DNA of 64,000 bases. Source: Salinigranum halophilum (lineage in GTDB: Archaea; Halobacteriota; Halobacteria; Halobacteriales; Haloferacaceae). Where the stretch lies: the NCBI RefSeq assembly GCF_007004735.1, contig NZ_SSNL01000003.1:744001-808000 (forward strand). Direction: 5' to 3'. A program made the translations under genes and the position numbers. The notes under the pieces were generated by a model. The model ran no database searches, was not told where the DNA came from, and saw nothing but the letters and a program-made list of their open reading frames with translations. The stretch's first letter is position 1; every line of letters begins with the position of its first letter. Of this stretch, positions 26,977 to 35,854 are shown one piece after another.

Positions 26977-27647
26977 GCGACCGGACGGTCCTCGCGGTCG
27001 GCGCGCACCCCGACGACGAGGTACTCGGTCCGGGAGGGACGCTCGCCCGACACGCCGACGCGGGCGACGAGGTGCACCTCCTCATCGTCACCGAGGGGAC
27101 GACGGCGCAGTACGACGACGAGTCGCTCATCGAGACGAAACGCCGGGAGGCACGGGCGTGTGCCGAGACGCTCGCGGCGACCGACGTCCACTTCGGTGAC
27201 CTCCCCGACATGCGTCTCGACGACGTACCGCACGTAGAGGTCAACGCCGTCATCGAGTCCGTCGTGGACGAGGTCGCCCCGGACATCGTGTACACGCACG
27301 CGCGAAACGAGGTGAATCGGGACCACGTCGCCGTCCACGAGTCGACGGTCGTCGCGACGCGGCCCGGTTCGGGCGTCACGCGAGTGTTGGCGTACGAGAC
27401 ACCGTCCTCGACGGAGTGGACCGGTGGGTCGACGCCGCAGTTCAACCCTTCGGCGTACGTCGACGTGAGCGGCGTCCTCGACAGGAAGATCGAGGCGTTC
27501 GGCGCGTACGAGACCGAGACACGGTCGTACCCACATCCGCGCTCCGCCGAGGCGCTCCGCGCGCGCGCACAGACTCGCGGGACGGAAGCCGGGTTCGCGG
27601 CCGCGGAGGCGTTCGAGGTCGTCACTGAACGGCTGGAGGTGCCCTAA
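26973..27647 (+). CDS. PIG-L family N-deacetylase
   Basis: A zinc-dependent deacetylase of 224 residues; family members remove acetyl from GlcNAc-type sugars. The metal motif AHPDDEVLG is at the N-terminus, and YTHARNEVNRDHVAVHEST supplies the further His ligands. The GTG at 26973 overlaps the synthase stop (GTGA); its TAA shares one base with the next ATG, so the block is translationally coupled. Placed between synthase and epimerase genes, it probably acts on a pathway intermediate or on the finished sugar, exposing an amine for formylation by the formyltransferase downstream. That role is inference. Confidence 0.86.
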   Translation: MSDRTVLAVGAHPDDEVLGPGGTLARHADAGDEVHLLIVTEGTTAQYDDESLIETKRREARACAETLAATDVHFGDLPDMRLDDVPHVEVNAVIESVVDEVAPDIVYTHARNEVNRDHVAVHESTVVATRPGSGVTRVLAYETPSSTEWTGGSTPQFNPSAYVDVSGVLDRKIEAFGAYETETRSYPHPRSAEALRARAQTRGTEAGFAAAEAFEVVTERLEVP

Positions 27648-28810
27648 TGGCACCACCACGACGTATCGCCGTCGTCACGGGCACCCGCGCCGAGTACGGC
27701 CTTCTCGAATCGTCGATGCGGGGTATCGACGCGCACCCCGAACTCGAACTGCTCACGGTCGTCACCGGGATGCACCTCTCGCCACGTCACGGGATGACCG
27801 TCGACGAGGTCGAAGCGGACGGCTTCACCGTCGACGAGCGCGTCCACATGCAGGTCGACGGTGACTCGGGGTTGACGATGGCGAAGTCACTCGGCCTCGG
27901 CCTCTCGGGACTGGCCGAGTCGTTCGGTCGGCTCGATCCCGACGTCGTGCTCGTCCTCGGCGACCGCGACGAGGCGTTCGCCGCGGGTGTCGCGGCCGCG
28001 CACATGAACATTCCCATCGCGCACGTCCACGGCGGTGACTCGATGGACGGCGCCATCATCGACGACAGTATTCGACACGCGCTGACGAAGTTCGCTCACC
28101 TGCACTTCCCGGTCTCCGAGCAGAGCGCCGCGCGCATCGAACAACTCGGTGAAGAACCGTGGCGAGTCACGACGGTGGGCGCACCCGGGCTCGACGACAT
28201 CCTGGCGGGAGAGTACACGTCTCCGGAGGCGGTCCGAGAGCGATACGGACTCGACACCGCGCGACCGCTGGCACTCGTCGTCCAGCACCCCGTCACGACG
28301 GAGGCCGAGGCAGCGGGCGACCAGATGCGGGCCACGCTCGACGCGCTCGAGACGTTCGACGAACTCCAGGTGGTGCTCGTGTATCCGAACTCGGATGCCG
28401 GTGGCCAACGCGCCATCGAGGCCATCGAGTCGCACCCGCTCGGCGCGCGTGCGATGACCACGCGGAGCCTCCCCCGACGTGACTTTCTGGGTGTGATGGC
28501 CGCCGCGGACGTGATGGTCGGCAACTCCAGCAGCGGGATCATCGAAGCGCCGTCGTTCGGCCTCCCGGTCGTCGACGTCGGGCCGCGTCAGTCAGGCCGA
28601 CAGCGGGCGGAGAACGTCGTCTCGGTGAGTCACGAGGCGGACGCTGTACGAGAGGCCGTCGAACGCTGCCTGACCGACGACGCGCTGCGTCAGCGCGCGG
28701 CGACGTGTGAGAGCCCCTACGACTACGGTGGGGCTGGCGAGCGCATCGTCGACCGCCTCGCCACGGTCGACCTCGACGAGCGTCTCGTGCGGAAGCGCCT
28801 GACGTTCTGA
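27647..28810 (+). CDS. legG: Hydrolysing UDP/GDP-sugar 2-epimerase, LegG/NeuC type
   Basis: 387 residues. It inverts C2 and removes the nucleotide, giving the free mannose-type sugar used by LegI. GT-B fold landmarks: RIAVVTGTRAEYGLL at the start, VLVLGDRDEAFAAG, IPIAHVHGGDSMDG with the catalytic-site His/Gly region, LTKFAHLHFPVSE, and NSSSGIIEAPSFGLPVVDVGPRQSGR. The sequence is NeuC/LegG-like rather than WecB-like (HGGD...DDSIRHA). It follows the deacetylase with a one-base overlap and ends the coupled block; then comes an AT-rich gap before the formyltransferase. Confidence 0.9.
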   Translation: MAPPRRIAVVTGTRAEYGLLESSMRGIDAHPELELLTVVTGMHLSPRHGMTVDEVEADGFTVDERVHMQVDGDSGLTMAKSLGLGLSGLAESFGRLDPDVVLVLGDRDEAFAAGVAAAHMNIPIAHVHGGDSMDGAIIDDSIRHALTKFAHLHFPVSEQSAARIEQLGEEPWRVTTVGAPGLDDILAGEYTSPEAVRERYGLDTARPLALVVQHPVTTEAEAAGDQMRATLDALETFDELQVVLVYPNSDAGGQRAIEAIESHPLGARAMTTRSLPRRDFLGVMAAADVMVGNSSSGIIEAPSFGLPVVDVGPRQSGRQRAENVVSVSHEADAVREAVERCLTDDALRQRAATCESPYDYGGAGERIVDRLATVDLDERLVRKRLTF

Positions 28811-28930
28811 TTTCGGTCGGCGGCAGACTGCTCGCACGATTTTATATTTTGAATAATAAGTATATTTATCGCGGGGGTTCGGTCAGGCTGACACGCCCAA
28901 GGAGTCCCCTCGGCAACAGGCGAGCAACAC

Positions 28931-28936
28931 TATACC
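28931..28936 (+). promoter_or_regulatory. TATA box of the formyltransferase gene
   Basis: TATACC is centred 27-28 bases before the ATG at 28961. The gap 28811-28960 also contains a TTTTATATTTTG stretch near 28840. The gene may therefore have its own start in addition to read-through from the leg block. Confidence 0.5.
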
Positions 28937-28960
28937 ACTGCACTACGCACTCTTCCAGGT

Positions 28961-29902
28961 ATGCGAACGGTCTTCGTGAGCCACAACGACCTCGGGCTGG
29001 CCTGTCTGGAGGAACTCGATCGAGCGGGTGCGGACCTCCAGGCAGTCCTCACTCGACCGGAACTGGACCGAATCGCCGACCAGACGGACTTCGCGGGGTT
29101 CGCCGCGGAGCGTGACGTCGACCTTCACCGCGTCGAGTCGCTCAACACCGACGAGTGGGTCGACCGCCTCACCGACTACGACCCTGACCTCCTGTTCGTC
29201 GTCGGCTGGTCGCGACTCGTCGAAGCGCGGATTCTCGATATCCCCTCCGTCGCCGCGTTCGGGATGCACCCTGCGCCACTCCCCCGCGGACGAGGCCGCG
29301 CCCCCATCGCGTGGAGTCTCATCAAGGGGCTGGACGAGACGGCACTCACGATGTTCCACCTCGTCGAGGCGGCAGACGCGGGCGATATCGCGGGACAGGT
29401 GTCGATTCCGATCGACGAGCGCGACGACGCAGCCTCGCTGTACGAGAAGGTCGTCGATGCCGGTCGAACGCTCGTCCGGGAGGTGTATCCGCGACTCGCC
29501 GCGTGCGAGGTTCCACGGACGCCGCAGGACGAAGACGAGGCGACGTGGTGGCCGCGGCGGCGGCCGGAACACGGACGGATCGACTGGACGAAGACACCGC
29601 GAGAGATCTACGACTGGATTCGCGGGCAGTCACACCCGTACCCCGGAGCGTTCAGCTTCCTCGACGGCCAGCGGGTGACGATCTGGGCGGCGAACCCGCC
29701 ATCGGATGAACCGACGTTCGTCAGACCCGGCACGATCCGCTATGTCGATGGAGACGCACTCGGGGTGGGTGCGTGGGAAGGCGTCGTCGAACTCACTCGC
29801 ATCGAAATCGAGAGGAGCGAACGGCCGGCGAGCGCGCTCGTGACGGAATGCGGTTTCGACGTCGGCGATCGGTTCGAACACGACCTCACAGAGAAGACCT
29901 GA
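28961..29902 (+). CDS. Sugar N-formyltransferase (formyl-H4F dependent family), atypical active site
   Basis: 313 residues, with an N-terminal formyltransferase fold (about 1-180) and a C-terminal barrel-like domain (GRIDWTKTPREIYDWIR, HPYPGAFSF). In the family, an Asn-x-His motif and a later Asp transfer formyl from formyltetrahydrofolate to an amine. Here the motif reads FGMHPAPLPRGRGRAP: His103 and Asp139 (AADAGDI) are present, but the Asn position is Gly101. That substitution may mark a subfamily rather than loss of activity. It is placed right after the leg genes. Expected role: N-formylation of an amino sugar on the way to the nonulosonic acid. Confidence 0.82.
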   Translation: MRTVFVSHNDLGLACLEELDRAGADLQAVLTRPELDRIADQTDFAGFAAERDVDLHRVESLNTDEWVDRLTDYDPDLLFVVGWSRLVEARILDIPSVAAFGMHPAPLPRGRGRAPIAWSLIKGLDETALTMFHLVEAADAGDIAGQVSIPIDERDDAASLYEKVVDAGRTLVREVYPRLAACEVPRTPQDEDEATWWPRRRPEHGRIDWTKTPREIYDWIRGQSHPYPGAFSFLDGQRVTIWAANPPSDEPTFVRPGTIRYVDGDALGVGAWEGVVELTRIEIERSERPASALVTECGFDVGDRFEHDLTEKT

Positions 29903-29922
29903 CCGTAACTTTGTATCGGCTA

Positions 29923-30438
29923 TCAGGTATCCGGTTCCTGTTGGTACACTTCGACTCCCCCGGGGTATCCCTTCGGGTTTCGATTACCAACAAGTCTCCC
30001 ACCTTTTGGTGTGGTGTAGAACGCATAGAGGAGGTCGTTTATTATATAGTACCGAACCCGCTGTGCGTCGGTGCCGCTCGGGTCAGGGTACGCACGATCT
30101 CCGCCCGTGGCTCTTAGAACCTTATCGCGAGTGTCGATATCAAGAGCACCGAGCGGCTTCCCAGTCTCCCGTCTACTCGTCCGCTGTACGACCCGTAGCG
30201 CGGATTTTAGATTGGCAAGTCGCTCACCATCTGAACGGTACCGTCCGACAACGTACGCTTTGATAAACTCTCGTGAGGGTTCGACGACTGACGGATACAA
30301 CACCTCCGCTAGCTGAACAAGCGTGTCGATATCCGTATCTGAAAGTTCTTCGTCCAGCGTGTCGGAACTAAGTACCATCGATGCGACAATTCCCCCGCTG
30401 GCGAGCGCGAGTAAGGCGTCTCGCCTCGTCAACTCCAT
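29923..30438 (-). CDS. Gluconate 2-dehydrogenase subunit 3 family, Tat-exported small subunit
   Basis: 171 residues from the ATG at 30438. A twin-arginine-like start (MELTRRDALLALASGGIVA) is followed by a small helical domain with LVQLAEVLYP, IKAYVVGRY, YIINDLLYAFYTTPKGG and GNRNPKGYPGG, the pattern of the small subunit of membrane sugar dehydrogenases. In those enzymes the small subunit carries the signal and brings the GMC large subunit outside. The only GMC gene in the window is at 20396-22117, on the other strand and about 8 kb away, with the leg block between. It converges with the formyltransferase gene. Confidence 0.82.
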   Translation of the reverse strand: MELTRRDALLALASGGIVASMVLSSDTLDEELSDTDIDTLVQLAEVLYPSVVEPSREFIKAYVVGRYRSDGERLANLKSALRVVQRTSRRETGKPLGALDIDTRDKVLRATGGDRAYPDPSGTDAQRVRYYIINDLLYAFYTTPKGGRLVGNRNPKGYPGGVEVYQQEPDT

Positions 30439-30544
30439 ACTTGCTAGTAACATAGTTTTGATTTAGTAAATAAGCGTTGTTAGCCAGTGCGTACCCGGAC
30501 CACCGATGAGGAGTGAGTCTGTGCGTGGTAAGGACGCTGTTAAG

Positions 30545-31363
30545 CTAGTTAGAAGAATCCAGTTCGAATCGAAGTGCAGTAAACAGTGCAACGAGTGCGA
30601 TAAGCCCCAGAAGGAACACTGCGTACTGCCCCTGGGGGCCACCGAGCCTGACGACACCCTCTACGGAATCGCCGAGACGCCGGCCGAACAGTTCAATGGG
30701 GACTGTATAGGCTGCTTGATATAAAAAGCTCCCGACATATCCGCCGATGATCCATAGCGAGAGGATGCCCAATACGAGGAGCCGCTCGCTCATCGAGATT
30801 GCACGCGGAGGTCTCAACTCTCCCCACCGCCTCCCGATATCAGCGACTGCCCACGCGACTGGGGCCCCGAGTAATGCGAAAACCAGATTTGCAGTGAACG
30901 ACTGGCTGACCACGATTGAGAACTGCGCGATATTAAACGCGTCAGCAAGCCAGGCAGTGGCTGCAGCGAGTGTAAGCGTCGAGACGAGTGCGACGAACCC
31001 GTAATGGGTGAGCCAGCGATACCAGACTAAGTTCTCGTGGTCGGAAACCCACAGTTGACTGCCCACGACTGCTGCGATGAACACGGCGAGCCCGCTTGCA
31101 ACACCACCGGACCAGTCACCAGCGATTATTCCAGACAAAAGTACACCAAACGAGAGTCCCCATCGCGCGTGAGCTCCAATGGCTACCACTCCGAGGGTGA
31201 CGAGGAACGCGAACGGTTGGATGAAGACACTTAGTACAGCAGCAAGCGCCCACGAGACTACCGTGTCGAATAGAAGTGCGCTTCCTACTGTCACGGCGAT
31301 CGTGATGATTCCAGTCGGAAATAATTCGACTGAAAATCTCTCGCGGATGTCTGTGCTACCCAT
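30545..31363 (-). CDS. Polytopic membrane protein, unknown function
   Basis: 272 residues from the ATG at 31363; about eight to nine hydrophobic segments with short loops, starting IITIAVTVGSALLF and ending YAVFLLGLIALVALFTAL. A large polar loop (SDHENLVWYRWLTHYG) lies near residue 110. I recognise no transporter or transferase motif. It could be a substrate-binding-type membrane component or a small flippase-like protein, but neither is supported. It lies between the small dehydrogenase subunit and the NodB-type deacetylase on the same strand. Confidence 0.7.
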   Translation of the reverse strand: MGSTDIRERFSVELFPTGIITIAVTVGSALLFDTVVSWALAAVLSVFIQPFAFLVTLGVVAIGAHARWGLSFGVLLSGIIAGDWSGGVASGLAVFIAAVVGSQLWVSDHENLVWYRWLTHYGFVALVSTLTLAAATAWLADAFNIAQFSIVVSQSFTANLVFALLGAPVAWAVADIGRRWGELRPPRAISMSERLLVLGILSLWIIGGYVGSFLYQAAYTVPIELFGRRLGDSVEGVVRLGGPQGQYAVFLLGLIALVALFTALRFELDSSN

Positions 31364-31566
31364 GAGCACAGCCCCCGTGGGTGCACATAGCCGAGACACT
31401 CATTTCATTCATCCATCTCTAGATGAGGCATGGTTCGTCGGTAATTAAATTATTCTGAATCGAACGTATTTGAGCTCGCTAGTGGGACAGGGAGATCGCG
31501 TTCCCGACTGAGCCTCATCTCCAACATATCGTGGCAACTTGTCATACCTTGATTGGACAGAGGGGG

Positions 31567-32517
31567 CTAAGGAAGTTCGAAGGTCGCACTACCGTAGTCG
31601 AACTCGTTACAGTCACGTCGGGGGAGAGAGAACATCTCTGCTTCTCGATGACGTCCGGCAAGTGTACCTGATTCTGTTGTGAACGCGTACTCACATCCTG
31701 CATAGGCGAGTGCACCGACTGTCGTATCGGTGAACGTATCCTCTCCACCGTATGGATACGCAAACGTCGTCACGGGTTGAGAACCTACCAGATTATCCAG
31801 CCAGGTAACCGACGATTCGATTTCTGACCGCTGTCTCTTCTCGTCAAGCCGTGCGAGCACTGGATGGGTAACCGAGTGTGCCCCGAGAAGCATTCCAGCA
31901 TCCACCATCTCTAGTAGTTGTGTCTCTGAGAGATAGTATTCTGACACAGTCGGTGGTTCGTAGTCTGTGAGTCTACCCTCCAGTCTATCGAGCACGCCCT
32001 GAACGTCTTCGGGTGCCACGACGAAGTTTAACAGCCGCTTGAACTCGCTCACAGTAGCGCTTGAAGATTGTTCGTCGTACGCGTCTGTGACGCCTCTCGA
32101 CTCGCCGGATATCGATGGCTCCGTATCCAAGACAGACTCCAGTTCATAGTGAAGTTCATTCGCGGGAAGCGATCCGACAAGCGCGTGAATCCGATGAACT
32201 GGGAGGATGCGGTCGTTCACGAACGGGCCAGTCGGCACGAAAAACAACCCCCACAGATTACGTCGCTGAAGTTCCGGAAGGACCCACTCGTGATGGTCGA
32301 ACAACGCGTCATCGAACGTCAAGACGATGCCGTCGGGTGTGTCTCGGTTACCGCGGAGGAAGTTGATGAACGAATCGCGATCGACGAACCCATACTCTTC
32401 TTCGAAGTAGCTGAGTTGTCGTTTAAAATCGTCGAGGGAGAGGTGATAGTAACCGTGCGGAGGGCGATTTGGTGTCGGCCGCACGTAGTGGTACATCACC
32501 GCGTTCATCTCGGACAT
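31567..32517 (-). CDS. Polysaccharide deacetylase (NodB-like)
   Basis: A metal-dependent N- or O-deacetylase of about 316 residues from the ATG at 32517 (MSEMNAVMYHYV; the in-frame ATG at 32541 adds eight residues). NodB motif 1, VLTFDDALFDHHE, supplies the catalytic Asp pair; motif 2, GAHSVTHPVLARL, supplies the metal His pair; FAYPYGG is motif 3. No signal peptide is visible, so it should act in the cytoplasm, unlike cell-wall deacetylases. It follows the second formyltransferase by 42 bases, making a deacetylase/formyltransferase pair like the PIG-L/formyltransferase pair on the other strand. Confidence 0.86.
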   Translation of the reverse strand: MSEMNAVMYHYVRPTPNRPPHGYYHLSLDDFKRQLSYFEEEYGFVDRDSFINFLRGNRDTPDGIVLTFDDALFDHHEWVLPELQRRNLWGLFFVPTGPFVNDRILPVHRIHALVGSLPANELHYELESVLDTEPSISGESRGVTDAYDEQSSSATVSEFKRLLNFVVAPEDVQGVLDRLEGRLTDYEPPTVSEYYLSETQLLEMVDAGMLLGAHSVTHPVLARLDEKRQRSEIESSVTWLDNLVGSQPVTTFAYPYGGEDTFTDTTVGALAYAGCEYAFTTESGTLAGRHREAEMFSLPRRDCNEFDYGSATFELP

Positions 32518-32559
32518 TTTCGTCCCGTGCTGGTAGAGCAATGGTCTTGAGAGTTATCT

Positions 32560-33276
32560 TCAGTAAGATGACAGTGTTCCGTACGTGTCTTCGGCCTCGT
32601 CTTCACCGTCGGCTGCAGTTCTGATATCGATATCTACGTAGTACTGCTCACCGTTAATCTCGATGCGCGCGTTGTCGAACGGGGGGAACGTGAGCGCGCG
32701 CAGGCGATTAAGGAAATCGACGGCACGCACTTGTTCGTCGGGGTCGAGCTCACACAGCTCGATGAACTCCTGTTTCCGATAATAGTTCTCTCCAGCCTCG
32801 TCCTGCTCTCTCGATTCGACGGTGCCCGCCTCGACTTCCGGCCACACTTCACAAAAGAGTTCGACACATGCTCGCTCGACTCGCTGATAGACGTCCTTGC
32901 CGGTGTCGGCGAACGACGTCTCCACTGCTCGTGTCGCGATGACGTCTCCGGTGTCGATACCTTCGTCCATGTAGTGAACTGTTGCACCGGCAGGGAGGTC
33001 GTCGACGATACTCCAGACGTTTGGGTTGAACCCTCGTGTCGCAGGGAGAACCCCTGGATGCACATTGAGACAGCCCTTCTCGGGAATCGAAAGGACCTCC
33101 GGCGGGACGACATGAGTGAACCCGGCCGCGACGATGAGATCCGGCCCGATTGTCGAGATGAGGTCGAGCTGATTGCTCTCCGTCAGCATCGCCCGCACAT
33201 TAACTCCGTCGCGGTCGCAGAGCCAGTCGTAGATGTCGCGGCCGTAGTTGTTTGTGCCGAGAAAGACGACGTCCAT
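32560..33276 (-). CDS. Sugar N-formyltransferase, canonical active site
   Basis: 238 residues. The formyltransferase core is present: MDVVFLGTNNYGRDIY (N-terminal fold), DLIVAAGFTHVVP, NVHPGVLPATRGFNPN with the catalytic Asn71 and His73, and MDEGIDTGDVIATR with Asp108. The C-terminus has a short domain with INGEQYYVDIDI. Unlike the formyltransferase at 28961-29902 the Asn is intact. It lies between the Gfo/Idh gene and the NodB-like deacetylase on the minus strand. Probable job: N-formylation of a second amine, but the acceptor is unknown. Confidence 0.84.
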   Translation of the reverse strand: MDVVFLGTNNYGRDIYDWLCDRDGVNVRAMLTESNQLDLISTIGPDLIVAAGFTHVVPPEVLSIPEKGCLNVHPGVLPATRGFNPNVWSIVDDLPAGATVHYMDEGIDTGDVIATRAVETSFADTGKDVYQRVERACVELFCEVWPEVEAGTVESREQDEAGENYYRKQEFIELCELDPDEQVRAVDFLNRLRALTFPPFDNARIEINGEQYYVDIDIRTAADGEDEAEDTYGTLSSY

Positions 33277-33320
33277 GTAGGCTGTATTGTCTCCCGGATA
33301 ATCGGTCTACTGGTCGCACC

Positions 33321-34250
33321 TCAGATTTCGATACTATCGAGTTTGACGTGGTCACCCGTCTCTATCGCTCGCTGTCCCGCGATAGCGACGCGCATCGTCT
33401 TCAGGGTTTCATCTGGGTGAATCGCTGGCTCGCCCGTCTCGACCTGTGTGATAAACTCGGAGAGTAACCGTCGAAACGCACGGAAGTTGTCTCGAATCGG
33501 ATGACGTGTTGTCTTCTCGGTCCCATAGAAGTCCACATCGAATGCCATCGCCGCGTCACCGAGCGTGTCGATTTGCACGAGCGGGCCATCTGTTTCGATA
33601 GCGACCGAACCATGGGGAGCATCGGCCGCCCGGACAGCGACAGGGTCTGCATCAATAACGTTGAAGATCGCATCGAGCATGTGGACGCTGTACCGGTCCC
33701 AGTCTTTGATCACCGTCCCACGAACGAGTGTCATCTCCCCGTAGTCGTCGATGTTCGCCCGTGGGGTGTCGAGCTCACGCGCATAGCGCATCCCAGAACA
33801 CGACATGAGTCGACCGGCTTCGAGGTGGGGGCGCATCCACGCGAGTTCGTCGGTGTCGAGCGACAGGGGTTTGTCGACGAACGTCGGGACCCCCGCCTCG
33901 AGGAAGGGTCGGGCGAATCTGGCGTGTGTCTCGTAGTCGTCGCGAGCGATGACGACTGCATCGACGTCGTCGATCATGTCGGTGAACTCGTCGGGCTGTT
34001 CGGGAATGTCGGCCGCAGCACAGAGTCGCTCCGTCTCCGCATCGTCCTGCGTCCACGCGTGGGTGACTTGGACGCCGTCGAGTCCGATTTCGGAGGGGTG
34101 TTTCTCACGGACGTAGTCGTAGATGACGTCCCACTCGGACTCTGCGAGACCGGCGTCGTCGTAGCCGTTGACGATCGACGAGAACGAGTACGGATGCCCG
34201 TTACCCGCGCTAACGCCGATCATCCCGAGCGCGAGTTGGTCGTCTACCAC
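33321..34250 (-). CDS. Gfo/Idh/MocA family oxidoreductase
   Basis: 309 residues from a GTG at 34250, whose first bases overlap the stop of the upstream SDR gene (7-base overlap), a strong cue for this start over the ATG at 34295. The N-terminal Rossmann part reads LALGMIGVSAGNGHPYSF with the usual glycine loop changed. The family motif PTFVDKPLSLD (catalytic Lys region) and a later SVHMLDAIFN His are visible. Similar oxidoreductases sit in bacterial legionaminic acid loci, but its substrate here is unknown. It lies between the SDR and the second formyltransferase. Confidence 0.78.
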   Translation of the reverse strand: MVDDQLALGMIGVSAGNGHPYSFSSIVNGYDDAGLAESEWDVIYDYVREKHPSEIGLDGVQVTHAWTQDDAETERLCAAADIPEQPDEFTDMIDDVDAVVIARDDYETHARFARPFLEAGVPTFVDKPLSLDTDELAWMRPHLEAGRLMSCSGMRYARELDTPRANIDDYGEMTLVRGTVIKDWDRYSVHMLDAIFNVIDADPVAVRAADAPHGSVAIETDGPLVQIDTLGDAAMAFDVDFYGTEKTTRHPIRDNFRAFRRLLSEFITQVETGEPAIHPDETLKTMRVAIAGQRAIETGDHVKLDSIEI

Positions 34251-35056
34251 GCCGTCCACCCGCCGTCGAGGACGAGGTTCTGCCCGGTCATCCACTTGCT
34301 GGCGTCCGACGCGAGGTAGACGATGATTCCCTTCATGTCCGTCTCGTCACCCATCCGTCCAAGCGGCGTCCGGTGTTCGTACTCGGGGACGAACACCTCG
34401 GTGTAGTCGTCGATGTCTTCCATCTCCTCGTTGTAGAACCCGCCCGGACTGATCGAGTTGACGCGAATCCCGTCCGCAGCGAGGTAGGATGCGAGCCACC
34501 GGGTGAACTGGATGACGCCGGCCTTCGCCGCGCCATACGTCGGCGGGTTGTTGATGTCCGCATCTCCGTAGACACGGTGGTCGGGCGCGACGACACCGTA
34601 GTGGCTCCCGATGTTGACGATGGTTCCGTGGTCGCTCTCACGGATGTACGGGAGTGCCTTCTGTGAGCAGAGGAATGTCTGCGTGACGACTCCCTCGAGA
34701 GTGCGTTCCCACTCATCGACAGTGAGGTCCTCGAACGCGACGCCGTACCCGTGGGCATCGTACGCGTTGTTCACGAGGATGTCGATTGCACCGAATTCGT
34801 CGACCACTGTCTCGACCATCCGCTCGACGGCGTCCTCGTCGGTCACGTCTACCTCGACGGCCATCGCCTCGCCGTGTTCTGCGGAGAGCTCTTCGGCCTT
34901 CTCGACGCACTTCTCGTACGTTCGTGCGGCGACGACGACGTTCGCGCCTGCCTCGGCGAGCGCGTCGCACATCTGTGACCCGAGTTGGCCATACCCTCCT
35001 GTGACGATTGCGACCCGTCCCTCGAGGTCGAACAGGTCCCAGACAGATTCAGTCAT
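34244..35056 (-). CDS. Short-chain dehydrogenase/reductase
   Basis: 270 residues from the ATG at 35056, overlapping the stop of the CMP transferase gene by 8 bases. NAD(P) loop VTGGYGQLGSQM, NNAYDAHG (NNAG equivalent), catalytic Ser in NIGSHYG, Tyr/Lys in TYGAAKAG, and SPGG with a late DGGWTAW. It resembles the SDR at 35855-36628, suggesting an old duplication. Its position next to LegF is like PtmA-type genes of bacterial nonulosonic loci, but I cannot assign the reaction. Confidence 0.85.
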   Translation of the reverse strand: MTESVWDLFDLEGRVAIVTGGYGQLGSQMCDALAEAGANVVVAARTYEKCVEKAEELSAEHGEAMAVEVDVTDEDAVERMVETVVDEFGAIDILVNNAYDAHGYGVAFEDLTVDEWERTLEGVVTQTFLCSQKALPYIRESDHGTIVNIGSHYGVVAPDHRVYGDADINNPPTYGAAKAGVIQFTRWLASYLAADGIRVNSISPGGFYNEEMEDIDDYTEVFVPEYEHRTPLGRMGDETDMKGIIVYLASDASKWMTGQNLVLDGGWTAW

Positions 35057-35801
35057 GTCCGGGTGTGACTCCTGCATCGGGGTCTTTCTTTCGTTCGTGG
35101 ATGCCCTCCTCGACGAGCACCTTCGCGAACGTGAGGTCGAGCTCGGTGTCGATGTCGACCGAGCGCTCACGCGGCATCAACACTGCCCCGGGCTCGTCGA
35201 AGAGGAGTGACGTCCCGTCGTCGGGAAGCGCGTCGATCTCGAATGCGTAGACCGCTCCCGTGAGTTCGTACGCAGTCGGCTGCTGCTGCCGAGGGAGCCA
35301 AGGGTCGGCGTTCTCGTGATACGGTGTCGGGACACCGTCGTCGATATCCCAGTAGCGGTGCGGACTCAGCTCTGCTTCCGTGAAGGTCGCGACGGAGTCG
35401 TGTGTCTGCGCCTCGTCGACGAGGAGGTCTAAGCAGGCCTCGACGTCTTCGACAGCTCGCAGGGGACTCGTCGGTTCGAGCATGACGAGATACGCGGCGT
35501 CCTCGCCTTCCTCGCGCAGCGTTTCGACGAGGTGACGGAGCGCATCGATCACGAGTGCATCGTCCGTCGCGAGTTCTGGTGGACGATCGACGACCTCTGC
35601 GCCGAACTCGCGGGCTGTGGACGCGATCTCTGCGTCGTCCGTGGTCACGAGTGTTCTGTCCACGTACTCGGTTTCCCGTGCGACGTCGATCGGCCACGCC
35701 ACGAGTGGTTTTCCACCGAGGTCGCGGAGGTTCTTTCGCGGAACCGTCGTGCTTCCCCCTCGGGCGGGAATCACCGCGACAACTCGTTCGTCACGTATCA
35801 T
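35049..35801 (-). CDS. legF: CMP-nonulosonic acid cytidylyltransferase (LegF/NeuA family)
   Basis: Activates the nine-carbon acid with CTP, giving the CMP-sugar donor. 250 residues. Nucleotide motif VIPARGGSTTVPRKNLRDL, then LVAWPIDVA, TDDAEIA, MLEPTSPLR, LTGAVYAF and SVDIDTELDL, the metal-binding end. The family is clear; whether it prefers legionaminic, pseudaminic or sialic acid rests on the neighbouring leg-type genes on the other strand. It is separated from them by about 5 kb and lies in a minus-strand operon with two SDRs, an oxidoreductase and a formyltransferase. Confidence 0.9.
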   Translation of the reverse strand: MIRDERVVAVIPARGGSTTVPRKNLRDLGGKPLVAWPIDVARETEYVDRTLVTTDDAEIASTAREFGAEVVDRPPELATDDALVIDALRHLVETLREEGEDAAYLVMLEPTSPLRAVEDVEACLDLLVDEAQTHDSVATFTEAELSPHRYWDIDDGVPTPYHENADPWLPRQQQPTAYELTGAVYAFEIDALPDDGTSLLFDEPGAVLMPRERSVDIDTELDLTFAKVLVEEGIHERKKDPDAGVTPGHD

Positions 35802-35854
35802 GAACTGGTTCGATTGAATCCGTACGGAGGGTTAATCGTTCGGACTCTCGAAGG

